Source: Engraulis encrasicolus
Lineage: Eukaryota > Chordata > Actinopteri > Clupeiformes > Engraulidae
Reading direction: 5' to 3'
NCBI RefSeq assembly: GCF_034702125.1
Contig: NC_085872.1
Span: 28,056,134 to 28,120,133, forward strand
Length of the DNA stretch: 64,000 nucleotides
A model generated the notes under the pieces. It did no database searches, was not told the origin of the DNA, and saw nothing but the letters and a program-made list of their open reading frames with translations. This document shows positions 11,101-41,359 of this stretch, piece after piece (the first letter of the stretch is position 1; each line of letters opens with the position of its first letter). Made by a program: the position numbers and the translations under genes.

Positions 11101-14100
11101 GCCTATTCACTCTGCTGAAAACACTGCCCTACATCATAACAACACTGATATGACATTACTGAGAGTCTAAAGTATATTAAAACTTGGGTCTTAACAATTG
11201 TGGTGACAGACAGTAACAACAGCATGGCAGCAGAATGGCAATGGGGGTGCTTAGGTCTGTGCTTATACATTTGCATAATATCGGAGTAGTTGCCATGGGG
11301 AACCTATGTCAAGTCAGCAAAAAAAATAGTAAAGTGTTCCAATGCTGGAACAACATGATCTCACCGGATTCTGTTAAATGAATACGTGTGACACAACATC
11401 AGTGGAAGTTTTACCAAAATGCTGGAAGTAGTTTCTGTGATGGGCCTATGGAAGTGCTTTCTTTATATTCCCACAGCTCTATGTTCCCACAGTCTTAAGC
11501 TCCAACTTATGTTGTCTCAGGATTTTTCTCATTTCAAAGATGCTTTTTCTCAAAAACATGTCATACTGACAGGTTAGGGTTAGAGATTGTTTTGGTCGGG
11601 GCACCGCGTATACTGCTAGCATTCTTTCATTAAGTACACAAAATTGGTACCTTATCAACCAAGTGGAAAAGGTATTTCTCAGAAACATTTCTTTACTAAC
11701 AGGTTAGGGTTAGGGGTTGTGTGTGGTCAGGGCACAACTGAAATTGCAATAGCATTCTTTTGTTTAGTAACAGAATTTGGTATCGAGTGACTGGAAAATG
11801 TACGATAGGCTTTTTCACTGTCCGTTTTCTAGTGCTGCGGGAACTTGCAGTTCTTCCCATAAGTTTTGTTGCCTATATACACTCACCGGCCTCTTTATTA
11901 GGCACACCTCTCCAACTTTTCCTTGACGTAAATGTCTAATCACATGGCGACAACTCAATGCATTTAGGCATGTAGACATGGTCAAGATGATCTGATGCAG
12001 TTCAAACCGAGCATCAGAATGGGGAAGAAAGGCTATTTAAATGACTTTAAACATGGCATGACTGGTGCCAGAAGGGCTTGGTTAGAGTATTTCAGAAACT
12101 ACTGACATACTGGGATATTCATACACAACCATCTCTAGGGTTTAAAGAGAATGGTCCAAAAAAGGAAAAATATACAGTGAGCGGCAGTTCTGTGGTAAAA
12201 AATGACTTATTGATGGCAGAGGTCACAGGAGAATGACCAGACTGGTTCGAGCTGATACAAATGCAACATTGAGTCAAATAACCACTTCTTACAACCGAGG
12301 TATGCATAAGAGAATCTCTGAATGCACAGCACATCAAATCTTGAGGTAGATGGGCTACAGCAGCAGAAAAAACCATGTTGGGTGCCACTCCTGTCAGCTG
12401 TGAACAGGAAAATGAGGCAACAATTTGGACAGGGTCACCATAAACAACACTAGAAGATCAAAAACATGTTGCCTGTTCTGATGAGTCTTGATTTTTTTTG
12501 CTACACTCAGCTGTAATTGTCAGAATTGTGCGTCATTGACATGAAAACATGGATCCACCCTGCCTTTCATCCACGTTTCAGGCTGGTGTTATGATGGCAT
12601 AGGTATATTTCCTTGCCACAGTTTTGGCCCCTTAGTACCAATTGATCTTCGTTGGATGCCACAGCCTACCCAAGTATTGTTGCAGGCAGTTAAGGCAGTT
12701 CTGAAGGAAAAAGGGGATCCGACCCTGCACTAGAGAGGTCTTCTAATAAAGTGGCCGGTGAGTGTATGTTGGAACAACTGCTAATATTCTGACTTTCAAT
12801 CAATCAATTGGTTTCAGAAGTCACCCATATGAAAGCTACTACCCTCCCAAATGAAGCTGTATGTGAAAAATGCGACAAAAGTTATGGGGAGGAGTCTGCT
12901 GAGAAAGTACTTCTGTGAGTCCATCACAGAAAATACTTCTGTGAATCCATCACAGAAAATACTTCTGTGACCTCAACACTGAATTAAATTTGGCAAAATA
13001 TGTGAAACTGCTAAAGATTTCGTGTACCAAGGGTTCGTGTTGATTTCACAGAATTTTATGATATCAGGATGGCTGGTGGCTATAAACAGCTGATGGCTAT
13101 AAATAGGGATATAAACGTTGCCGGTTCGACTCCCGACCCGCCAGGTTGGTTGGGGCAGTAATTAACCAGTGTTCTCCCCCATCCTCCTCCTCCATGACTG
13201 AGGTACCCTGAGCATGGTACCGTCCCGCCTCACTGCTCCCTTAGGGCACCATTAGGGGCTGTCCTCTTGCACGGGTCAGGCACAAATGCAATTTCATTGT
13301 GTGCAGTGAGCACTGTGTGTTGTGGAGTGCTGTGTCACAATGACTATGGGAGCTGGAGTTTCCCAGTTGGGCTTTTATTTTTCCACTTAAAATTAATACT
13401 AGTATTCTTTCTTTAATACTAATGCTTGAGAACCAACTACTTCCCCTCACCTTCTGTAGAATGTCTACATGGATATACTAATGGCTTTACTTAGTAAAGT
13501 AGATGAAACCACCTAGTGGCCAAAAATATGTTTGCCTGGTCAGTTGGTATGGTCCTTGTAATTTCACCACACCAGCCCGGACATGCCAAACAGAATGTGA
13601 GTGCCCCCCTATTTATTGTATGTGTGGGGTGGGCTTTGGCAGGACGTGTAGACGGCAGAATGGCTACAGTATGTTTGAATGTTTTTTTGTGGTTTGAGAA
13701 GTTGTTTGAATTAACCAAGTCAGTGCAGAGGCAATTTGAACTATAGGGACAACAGCTTATTCCCACCCACAGCCCTCAGCTATTTAAATTGTGCTATTCC
13801 AGACTAAAATGGTCATGTTTTGGTCTGGCTCAATAATCTACTGATAACTCACACATGTCCTGGAAAATCTAGGGAACAGTTGACTTCTTTTACAGCTTCA
13901 GAAATCAAGTGGGAAACTAGGAGGCACTTCTAGATGGCATACGTCTGACAAGGCACATCTGACAAGGCCCGCATTCATAAAGAATCCTTTTGGATGTCAC
14001 CGTCAAAATCGTTTAATTGTCTAATTGCCTCATTTCCATGCAAACAACAGCTTAATTAGCAAACCGTAGTGGCAGATTTTTTTTTTTTTTTTAATGTTTT

Positions 14101-15313
14101 TGCCTGCTTGGGCTGGTCTAGCGTTGAACCACTGGGGGTCATTGTGTCTGAGCCATCTTTATGGCCATCTTTATGGCCCAGGCACAGTGCACTATGCATG
14201 GGTTTCACATTTGTAAACACCCCTGGCAGCGCACTCTTCAAACTTCAAACTGATTGTTGGAGTCTGCTGTCACTCAAAAAATGAACTCACATGTTTGGCT
14301 GCTTAGCATTTTGCCCCTCCTTACAACACGAATGTTTGTAAACGTGAAAACCTATGTATTTGCGCAGTGATTTTTGTGTAGGTACAAAAAGGTGACATCT
14401 TCCAGAAACAAATTTATGCTGGGAGCACTTTTGGACCTACAGTAAGAATATTTTCACAACCCCCACCCAGCTTATACCAAACATCACATATTTTGGTTTG
14501 ATTTGGTCCTTTAACATTGCTAAATTTTCATTTGAAATTCACAATAAAGATACATACACATATGATCCATAGAAGTGAATACTATTGTCATCCAATTTAT
14601 AGAATAGAATACTACATATCAAAGCATATATTCAAAGTTTTATGCAAACAGTCCTTTTTCTCCGCAACTCCACTGAGGTAGGTCGAAATCCCCACTTTGG
14701 GAGCCGCTACTGTAAGCAGTTTGAATGCCAGCTGTTTGCCTGTGTTGCCTGCTTTGCCTATGGTGCAACCCAAGACTATATATTGCTTTTTACCTTCTGT
14801 AACAAGTTAATGAATGACCGACATATCCAATTAAAACAGCAAATAGCCATGTCTTGAAAAATGTTAACTTCCGAGAATATTTCAGCATAGGCCATAACGT
14901 TTTAACCTAATTGAAGCCAAAAATGTATGTGACATTATAAAATTATCCAAATGGCTGTCAGTTCCATCATAACAAACAAACAGTATATGGTGCTCTGAGG
15001 TGTCATCGGTCGTTCCTTGTGTGCACTGCAGGTGGAGATGTTCCTCCTCGGCTACTCCCTGCAGCAGACCATCCAGGTGCACCGCCTGTACAAGATGGAC
15101 ACAGAGGAATTCATAACATACTACCCGGATGACCACAAACAGGACTGGCCTCACCTTTGCCTTCTGACAGAGGATGACAGACACTATAACGTCCCAGTTC
15201 CCAAGACACCAAGAGCAAAAGCGAACTCCTCAGGGCCCTCTTGGCGTGTGCCCTCAGGAACTACAGCTATGCATGGACACTCCAGCAACAAGACAGGACA
15301 GTCCAAGAAGTGA
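5183..15313 (+). CDS. otulin: OTULIN, Met1-linear-ubiquitin deubiquitinase
   Basis: Coding exons: 5183-5337, 5485-5724, 5841-5938, 7642-7748, 8460-8603, 10027-10146, 10760-11026, 15032-15313. All junctions keep frame and give 470 residues (human 352; the extra length is mainly N-terminal). OTULIN cleaves linear ubiquitin chains made by LUBAC and restrains NF-kB signalling in the cytosol. Exon 3 encodes [13 protein letters not shown], matching the PUB-interacting motif that docks on HOIP, with its key tyrosine. Exon 4 has EWRGNT. Exon 5 has [17 protein letters not shown] with the catalytic Cys codon at 8520-8522. Exon 7 has [16 protein letters not shown] and GGLEQ. Exon 8 has [10 protein letters not shown] and [10 protein letters not shown] with the catalytic His and Asn. 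The C-terminus ends GQSKK, not the PDZ ligand ETSL of mammals. The intron 6 donor (CGG|GTCATT) is weak. The N-terminal start is the least certain part; an in-frame upstream ATG also exists at 5117. Confidence 0.93.
6228..7528. mobile_element. Tc1/mariner-derived fold-back element in otulin intron 3
   Basis: Arms 6228-6851 and 6909-7528 are nearly perfect inverted repeats around a spacer of about 57 bases. Outer ends begin TACAGTATATCACGAAAGTG and end with its complement at a TA dinucleotide. An inner motif CACAAAAGTGAGTACACCCC (about 6421-6440) directly repeats the outer CACGAAAGTGAATACACCCC, so each arm has the IR/DR layout of Tc1-like elements. Each arm holds an 87-codon open frame (minus 6730-6467, plus 7025-7288), differing by about six residues. 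Just upstream in the right arm, [13 protein letters not shown] resembles the Tc1 transposase GGGSVMVWGC block. It is a duplicated, non-functional derivative. Confidence 0.85.
7979..8373. mobile_element. TTAA-flanked MITE in otulin intron 4
   Basis: TTAA at 7975-7978 and 8374-8377 flanks a 395-bp element whose ends, AGGAGCACTCCTGCCAATTT and its complement, continue as imperfect inverted repeats for over 100 bases (CTCACGCTACCCTTGAC against GAGTCGAGGGTAGCGTGAG). TTAA target use is typical of piggyBac-type mobilisation, though the termini do not start with CCC. Confidence 0.75.
8671..9735. mobile_element. hAT-like element in otulin intron 5
   Basis: A perfect 8-bp duplication AGTGATAT (8663-8670 and 9736-9743) flanks 1065 bp. 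Ends CAATGGTTGCGCTA and the complement of CAGAGGTCGCGTTA are imperfect inverted repeats, and subterminal CCGTCATTTTGACGG palindromes occur at both ends. A plus-strand frame starting [17 protein letters not shown] at 9141 may be a remnant of an original ORF; no intact transposase is present. Confidence 0.8.
10291..10650. mobile_element. MITE in otulin intron 6 (family also at 26.0 kb)
   Basis: Ends AGGTACACTG and CAGTGTACCT are inverted repeats with TTAA on both sides (10287-10290 and 10653-10656). The interior (GGCGGATCTTCTCCATGG, GCCATTTTGAATTTCC, AATATTAGTTTATTACT) recurs in diverged form at 26016-26395. Confidence 0.65.
11880..12764 (+). pseudogene. Deleted Tc1-like transposon with transposase remnant
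   Basis: Ends CACTCACCGGCC and GGCCGGTGAGTG lie between TA dinucleotides at 11878-11879 and 12765-12766. The interior follows a common fish Tc1-like transposase gene: TCAAACCGAGCATCAGAATG, then ACAACCATCTCTAGGGTTTA, then AGGCTGGTGTTATGATGG. The 3' half of the gene is missing: the text jumps from CACAGCCTACCCAAGTATTG to the terminal AAGGCAGTTCTGAAGG near 12660-12705. Stops and frameshifts make it a dead copy in otulin intron 7. Confidence 0.85.
12899..12974. repeat. Minisatellite, about 28-bp unit
   Basis: About two and a half tandem copies of a unit containing TACTTCTGTGAATCCATCAC and AGAAAA. Each carries the inverted motif TTCTGTG / CACAGAA. Confidence 0.65.
13105..13385 (+). mobile_element. 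tRNA-derived SINE, family A copy 1
   Basis: A B box GGTTCGACTCC is followed by CCATCCTCCTCCTCCATGAC, CTGAGCATGGTACC, CACTGCTCCCTTAGGG and GCAATTTCATTGTG blocks. The same order of blocks recurs at 43881-44178 and 47262-47495. The A-box half is poorly preserved here. Confidence 0.75.
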
Positions 15314-15619
15314 CCTGTTATTGCATCATATATGCCCATCTCTGACAATCATAAGTCTGGAATCCTGTTATCCAATGCTAATGACCTTTTTTTTTTTAGG
15401 TTAGGAATGTGTACGGTAGGTGTTAATGTTTTTATTTTATTTATAATTATATTGTTTAAATGTATTGTTTGCATTCAAATGTGAATGCTTTAAAATTAAA
15501 TATAGTTTCTGCTGTAATTTTGATGTTTCTGTTATTCCAAAATATGTCTGTCAAAGTTTTGTATTGATTAAGTTTTGTTAATAGACCAATTGCTGATGTT
15601 TGAGTGAATGAATTACAGA

Positions 15620-15625
15620 AATAAA
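15620..15625 (+). other. otulin polyadenylation signal (AATAAA)
   Basis: AATAAA lies about 310 bases after the otulin stop in an AT-rich 3' UTR. An ATTAAA also occurs near 15494. The spacing fits a short 3' UTR. Confidence 0.6.
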
Positions 15626-35243
<19,618 letters not shown>

Positions 35244-36520
35244 GAGCACAGTCTGTCTGAAAATGCACACACAGGGGCTGTCCGGACTCTCCCTCAGCCT
35301 TCTCCAGGGCAGATTTATTCCACAGGCTGCAGCTTGATGCCCCCTGCTGGCCAAAGTCAGTATGGTTGCGCCCTCATGTATAGTGCAACCGAGAGGACCC
35401 CCCCCCCCCCTTTTCAGTACCTGCAGCAATCACGTGGAAACACATTACTTTTTGCCTGAACATATCCCTGTAATAATATCACTAATCAAATGCTCACACA
35501 TGCAGACAAAAACATTCACATCTTCAGACTGTTCCTCTGGTGGTCACCAGGACAGTGGATAGAGAAGATATTAACTTGTACCAAAGCAATGATGTGTAAT
35601 AATTAACTAGTTCCTTTCGCTGACAATTTATGTGCTGCCGTCCTCAACATTTGTGAAACCCCAAAAGAAGAAGGAAAACGTTATAACCACCTCCTAAACT
35701 CTTATCTGCTTGGATTTTGTTTTTTCTGTATCTCTCTCTCACACACACTGTTCAGGCTACATCTCTTTATTTAACGTGGAACTGAATGACAATGAGGTCC
35801 CAGTGCTGTAACCTCTGAACTCTTTCTTTGCTGTACAGACACGAAGGAGAAGGTTTTGGGCTTTTATTATGAAAGAAAAAAAATATGTACAAAGTAAGAA
35901 AAACGAGAAAGTATTTATCTGCAGATTTCTACAGGATTTAATTATAAGGTAGTTGGTAAATCAGATTGATGAGTGATGAATTTTGGCCATTTAGATTACT
36001 TATTTTTTTATTATACTATTATGTACTCGATGTATACAATGTGGTATAAACAAATTTTTTATGAGTGTGTCATGAGCTGAACTGTGGGGCGAGAGGTTAA
36101 TATAAACTGGACCACAAGTATTTTTTATTTATCTTCTTTTTTTAATTGAATTTTGGCACTTTTGTTTGTTTGTTTGTTTGTTTGTTTTTATCTCAGGATG
36201 TTCAGTGCAGTAAACCGGTGATGCAGAAAGTACAGTGAAGTCCAGTTGTAGACCTGCCTTTCTGTTCCTAAACTGTATTACAAGTTCTCTCCATTGACAA
36301 CAATGCACAAAATATTTAAGGTGTCTCGAGCTCGTGTATATTTTCTACTGATTGTAATGGACAGTGAGATCTGGACATGGCTGTGGGGAGGTATCTGCTT
36401 TGTATTTTGAAAGAAGCAGGGTTATAAAAACCTGATTCTTGTCATCATTGTCTCCAATATGATTGAGAAAGGGACAGATTCATTCTTCTGTGATTAAAGA
36501 GTGGTTATGTGATTTGAAAT
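35244..36520 (+). other. ankh 3' UTR
   Basis: AT-rich sequence follows the ankh stop with no further coding frame. An ATTAAA polyadenylation signal is at 36493-36498. A (TTTG)n run sits near 36163-36186. The true 3' end needs transcript evidence. Confidence 0.55.
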
Positions 36521-36649
36521 TGTACTGTTGTTGTACTTTTTACTTCAGCCCAAGTGTCATGGCCTGAAGACCATTTGTTCTTGTTACCATTACCATGCAC
36601 CGGCAGTTGATTTCATACTATTATTAGGCCTTCAAATCAGACACCTTTC

Positions 36650-36665
36650 CTTCCTTCCTTTCTTC

Positions 36666-36743
<78 letters not shown>
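36650..36743. repeat. (CTTT)n microsatellite
   Basis: About 20 tandem TTTC units downstream of ankh. Confidence 0.97.
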
Positions 36744-37481
36744 ATATTGGAGACAGAACCTAATTTTGAAGCTCTGTCCCCAAGTAGGCTGATCTAACCA
36801 ATGCATAAACCAATTTTCCCTTTTTATAGATTAAATATTACTGCAGCACTGGACATGTGCATGTTAGGTATCTTTTATTCTGGGACAATGTCCCAAGTTT
36901 TTTTCAGATATATGTCTGTGCCTCTCTAAAACCACAGCCAAGGTTTCACTGAAGGAATACTGATGTCTACAAACAATATTCGCCCGCCACAGTGCTTATT
37001 CTTTCCTGAGTGTTTGTACATTCATCTCCATTGCAGCGATGCATATTTTTTAAGGACACCTCACATTTATCTTGAGATGTTTTCCTCCTGGAAGACTTCT
37101 ACCATAGTGATTTACAGTGTATGGAAGTTTATAGGTTAACACATTTCCACAATGGTTACGGACTAATTCAAGCCCATTTACTTGATGCATACTTTTCAAA
37201 TGTTTTATTGTTAATAATAAATTACAAATCTATCAACCCAGGTTCACTTTCAACAATGTATCATTATCAACCAATTAATTGCTGTGTACGCCCATCTGTA
37301 GCCTAATGAAAGTATGCTGGCTGCAACATACTGGAACATCAATCTGGTAAAAGCCTATCTGTATTTTGGGTAATGTTAGACCATCGTGTTCTGCTCCGCC
37401 AGATTTTCAGGGCATAGTTATTGAAGGTGGTCTGACAAGGCCAGAGAAGAAACAACCATCTCAGCCACATTAGGGCACGTC

Positions 37482-38037
37482 CTGGGCCGAATTAAGATGG
37501 CCCGGGGACCCTAGGCTACAGGTTGCTGTGGGGGCCCCCCTGGAAGGCAAATGCGACACATTTACATAGAAAGTGTCATAAGTATGAGCTAAGGGACACA
37601 TACACACGAATTTGCGAACTTTGCCATTCATTCCTATGAGAGAGGCGATGGCAAGCGAAAGCAAGCGAACATGAGTGAAGCGAAGAGAAATTATTCAAGA
37701 AAGTTTAATGTTATGCAAATGAGGAGCGAATTCGCCTGCCGCGGCCCAATCAAATCAACAACATAACTGTTCCATTCCATTTGATTCGCTGCGACGACCT
37801 GATGACGGTTGGATTTTGCCTCTCTTCGCTTCGCTTGCTTCGCCTCCTATGTGTCCCTACAAGTAATGGTAAACATGTCTACCAACTGTACTCAACATGA
37901 TGGATGATTTTTTTAATATTGCATCACAATTCTGCCATATTCCACATGTGGCCAGTCAGGGCCCCCCTGGCAGGTGGGGGGGGGTTGGGGGCTAGGCTGC
38001 TGCAGCCATGTCTAGCCTGTGCATTAATCCGGCACTG
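37482..38037. mobile_element. hAT-like element carrying a nested MITE
   Basis: A perfect 8-bp duplication GGCACGTC (37474-37481 and 38038-38045) flanks ends CTGGGCCGAATTAA and TTAATCCGGCACTG. Inside, 37592-37858 has its own inverted ends (AGGGACACATA / TATGTGTCCCT), so one element appears to sit within another. Confidence 0.75.
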
Positions 38038-38766
38038 GGCACGTCTAAATTATGCAAACTAGTTTGACGGGTGCAGTCTTGGCTAAATACATCTGTGGTG
38101 CAATGGTGTAGGTTACGTTGATGCCAATTATGATAACATTATGTTAGTTGTTTGTCAGTATGTTAGTTCATTTAGGCCTAATTCTACTTTGATAAATGGT
38201 AGTAGGCATTCACGATGGTTAATAAGTTCATTTTTTGGATAGAATAGGCTAGCTGATACTTGTTGAGACCTATACTATGTGCATTTACTGAAGACTCCTT
38301 GTCCCATATTGAGTTGGCTACCTTTTGTTCCTGGAAGTGCACACTGTGGGAGCTGGGTTTTTCCAGCGTGTGCCAGCTCCCTCTCCCCCCTCTGCTCCCC
38401 TCATGGTAGAGATGTAGTTGAGACCGCTTAGTCGGAGACCAAGACATTACCAAGACCGGAGGGTTATCGAGACCAAGACAGACCTGTCCAGACCAAGACC
38501 AAGTCGAGACCAAGACCAAGACATGGCAAAACCAAATCAAGACTAGCCCTAGACTTGCCCTACAGTGCAAGAGATTGTGAACTGTGAACTAAAGAATAAA
38601 AATGCCACAATTAGGTTCAACTCTGTGGTCTAAAATAAACATGCTTTAATATAAACTAGACAAAGGGGGGTACAGACATTTTGGGTACAGACATTTTGGA
38701 ACAGACAGTATCCAAAATGCTCTACTCATATCACTATGCAGTGCGCTGTGTAGGGGACAGCACAAC

Positions 38767-38923
38767 CAGGGGTGCTAACGGGGGGGGGGGNAAGGGGACA
38801 GTTGTCCCGGGCCCAGAGAGAGAAGGGGCCCAGAAATGGCTTCTCATAGCACTGTATGTATTCACAGGGGGGCCCTTTTAGATGAATTTGTCCCGGGCCC
38901 GGTCAAAGCGGTCAGCGGCCCTG
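38767..38923. mobile_element. Short hAT-like element with assembly N
   Basis: CAGGGGTGCTAACGG and GCGGCCCTG ends lie between AGCACAAC and AGCACAGC (7/8). A G run with one N at 38791 lies inside. Confidence 0.6.
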
Positions 38924-39259
38924 AGCACAGCACATGTGGAGAACTATGACAGGAAGGGTTCTGCATCAGCCTCTTAGCGCCCCCTGCTGTTCACAGCTTC
39001 TCAAAGCAGGTGTTCTTCACACCACTCGTCCGATGTGTATTAGTTATTACCATTGCAAATCCCAGAGCATACTTGGCACTACACATAGAGCAAGGAGAAG
39101 GAGAAACGTTCACATCAGAGACAACTCTATACGGTATTATATTTTTTCTCTGTCAACATCTCCAGTTTGTAGCATAACTTATTGTCCCACAGGAAAGCCC
39201 TCAAGCATGGCAGTGAAATCAGAATAACCAGTCGTGGCCCAATGACACACCCTTATAAA

Positions 39260-39670
39260 CAGTGGTGGTAATAAGTATTTGACCCATTACTGATTTTTTT
39301 GGTTTGCCTACAACTAAAGACATGATCAGCCTATATTTTTAATGGTAGGTCTGTTCATGTAGGCCTAGAGACAGCATATAGCAAAAAGAAAATCCAGAAA
39401 ATAACTTAAAAGAATATAGGTTATTTTAATTGAGGGAAATAAATGTTTGATCCCCTGCCAAGCATCAAGAGTTCTGGTTCCATAGACTGACAGATTGACA
39501 CTTCCTATCAACATGTTGCCTGAATTACTGTAAAGACACATCTAAATAGTCACCTTCATAAAAGATGCATCGAGTCAGTAGAATCAGCCCATACTAGTAA
39601 ATCAATCAAACTACAAACTCGCCAACATGAGAAAGACCAAAGAGCTGTTAAAGGATGTCAAGGGCAAGTT
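39260..39670. mobile_element. Tc1-like transposon terminal fragment
   Basis: TAATAAGTATTTGACCCATT, then GTAGGTCTGTTCATGTAGGC and GAGGGAAATAAATGTTTGAT, are recognisable from a common fish Tc1-like family terminus. The opposite end is not found nearby. Confidence 0.6.
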
Positions 39671-41229
39671 TTTAGAAGCAAGCAAGCAAGAAACTGAATA
39701 TGAAGGAGCCAACTATTTCACCCATGGCAGGGTAGGAAGAGGTAAGGGTGGGATTCAAACCTGCAACCCTCTGACAGACCAACTCCCTTCCCATTATCTA
39801 TTAGTTCACTGCATGACTTTGAACTTTCTAAAACTGACAGTTGGTCAAGGAACAGCTTTAAAATATGTGCTGTCTATGTCTAAACTGCTGTATTTAACAA
39901 CGGTTTGCAAGTTGTCAAATGAAGTTCACACACGTCACAACCCTGCCCTCCATGTCATTCACAGTTATGATTACTTTCCAAGGCTAAATAAATTGTTCAG
40001 TCAAAAAAGGGACATCTTCAGACCTATGCGACCACCAGTTTTCCCACATTTCTAAATTAATGGCAAAATGCTATGGAGACAAATGTATGGCAAATGCACG
40101 CCCGTTAACAGGTGACTCTCCAATCAGGGTACAAATTAACCTGGACAATTTCAGGAAATGAGAAAACTGAACTATTATTCACATTCTCACGATGAATGAA
40201 GATGTTGGCAGTGATCATGTTAGAAAATTAATACATTTTTGGTATTTTTTCCAGACCAGACAAAGAACATGTAATTTCCATCATCGAAATAGTAGTGGAA
40301 ATGGACATTTTCTCAATTTCCCTTCAAAATCTCATGCTAGCTAAGCAGTAGTGTTAGATGATCACAAATAGGTTTGTGATCATAAGTTTATAATAAGTTT
40401 ATAAATCCCAAAATGTTTTATTTCTCTCATGAAATATAAACGGTTTGAAAATAACATACATAAAGACATACACATGTCTGCTGTGTTTAAGCCATATTTA
40501 GGCCTACCTTGACTTCTGTTGTTTTTCTTACCCCCTGAGGGAAGAACTCAGTTCTTGGGAATCCCTCTGATAATTTTGCCTTGAATAACTGTAAAGCAAG
40601 GTGCTTGAGATTGTAGTTTGTAGAGTAGTGGAAATGACAATAAACACAGGGGGCATGTGTTCAACATGTGAAAATATTGATAGCCTATTTTCACAATGTT
40701 TATTTTTAATACAATACATGTTTACTGACATGGATGTAGGCCTAGGCTAAATGAATGTTTTCTGATTAGATTTTACATTAATTTATAATTCTATCATTAA
40801 GGCAAACATTTATTTACTATATGCCTACTTAAAAGCAGTTCAATTTCAATTCACTTAAAGGCCTTCTGAGCCATTGATGTAGCCTACCCCGATGGCAGTT
40901 GGCTGAATTAGGTGTTTGTTTTTTCTGTTTTTTGTTTTGTTTTATCTGGTTGAGTAGGCTACTGGTATGTCTGTTTGATACAGTTAGATAGAGCTCATCA
41001 AGAACTTTAATTTGATATATAGAACTCGTTTTCGCAAAAAATGCCACTTACGATATTGTGATGTGTATGACTAGTAGCCTACTTGCATGCACAATTTCAG
41101 TCTATTTTGAGCGCGTTTGGCTAGGGGTAGAGTTCGATTTTGGCCCACTATGAATTTGATTCCATAAGTTTGTCAGCTCACCTTTTATGATGCGAGTACT
41201 CCCAAGGGCATTATGCCGTCACTGCGCAT

Positions 41230-41237
41230 TATATAAA
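41230..41237 (+). promoter_or_regulatory. TATA box of the coiled-coil gene
   Basis: TATATAAA lies 123 bases upstream of the ATG at 41360. A start site about 30 bases downstream would leave a 5' UTR of about 100 bases. This is the clearest TATA box in front of any gene in the window. Confidence 0.6.
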
Positions 41238-41359
41238 GTTCCACAAGCAAGGTTAACTTCAGAATCATTTCAGAGAAGAACACGTTTGACATTGCGGATA
41301 ATTATCGACAGATACAGAGCGCTTTATTTGTGTAGTGCGAGTGCGTAAGGCTTTTCATC

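Larger units (their letters stand above)
36521..41229. other. Intergenic spacer between ankh and the coiled-coil gene
   Basis: No gene is supported. The stretch holds a tetranucleotide microsatellite, two hAT-like insertions (one with a nested MITE), a Tc1-like fragment, and a single undetermined base at 38791 inside a G run. Confidence 0.55.

Noticed and set aside
39627..40055. 142-codon frame starting MRKTKELLKD
   Set aside because: Begins within a Tc1-like fragment and continues into unrelated AT-rich DNA; no recognisable product.
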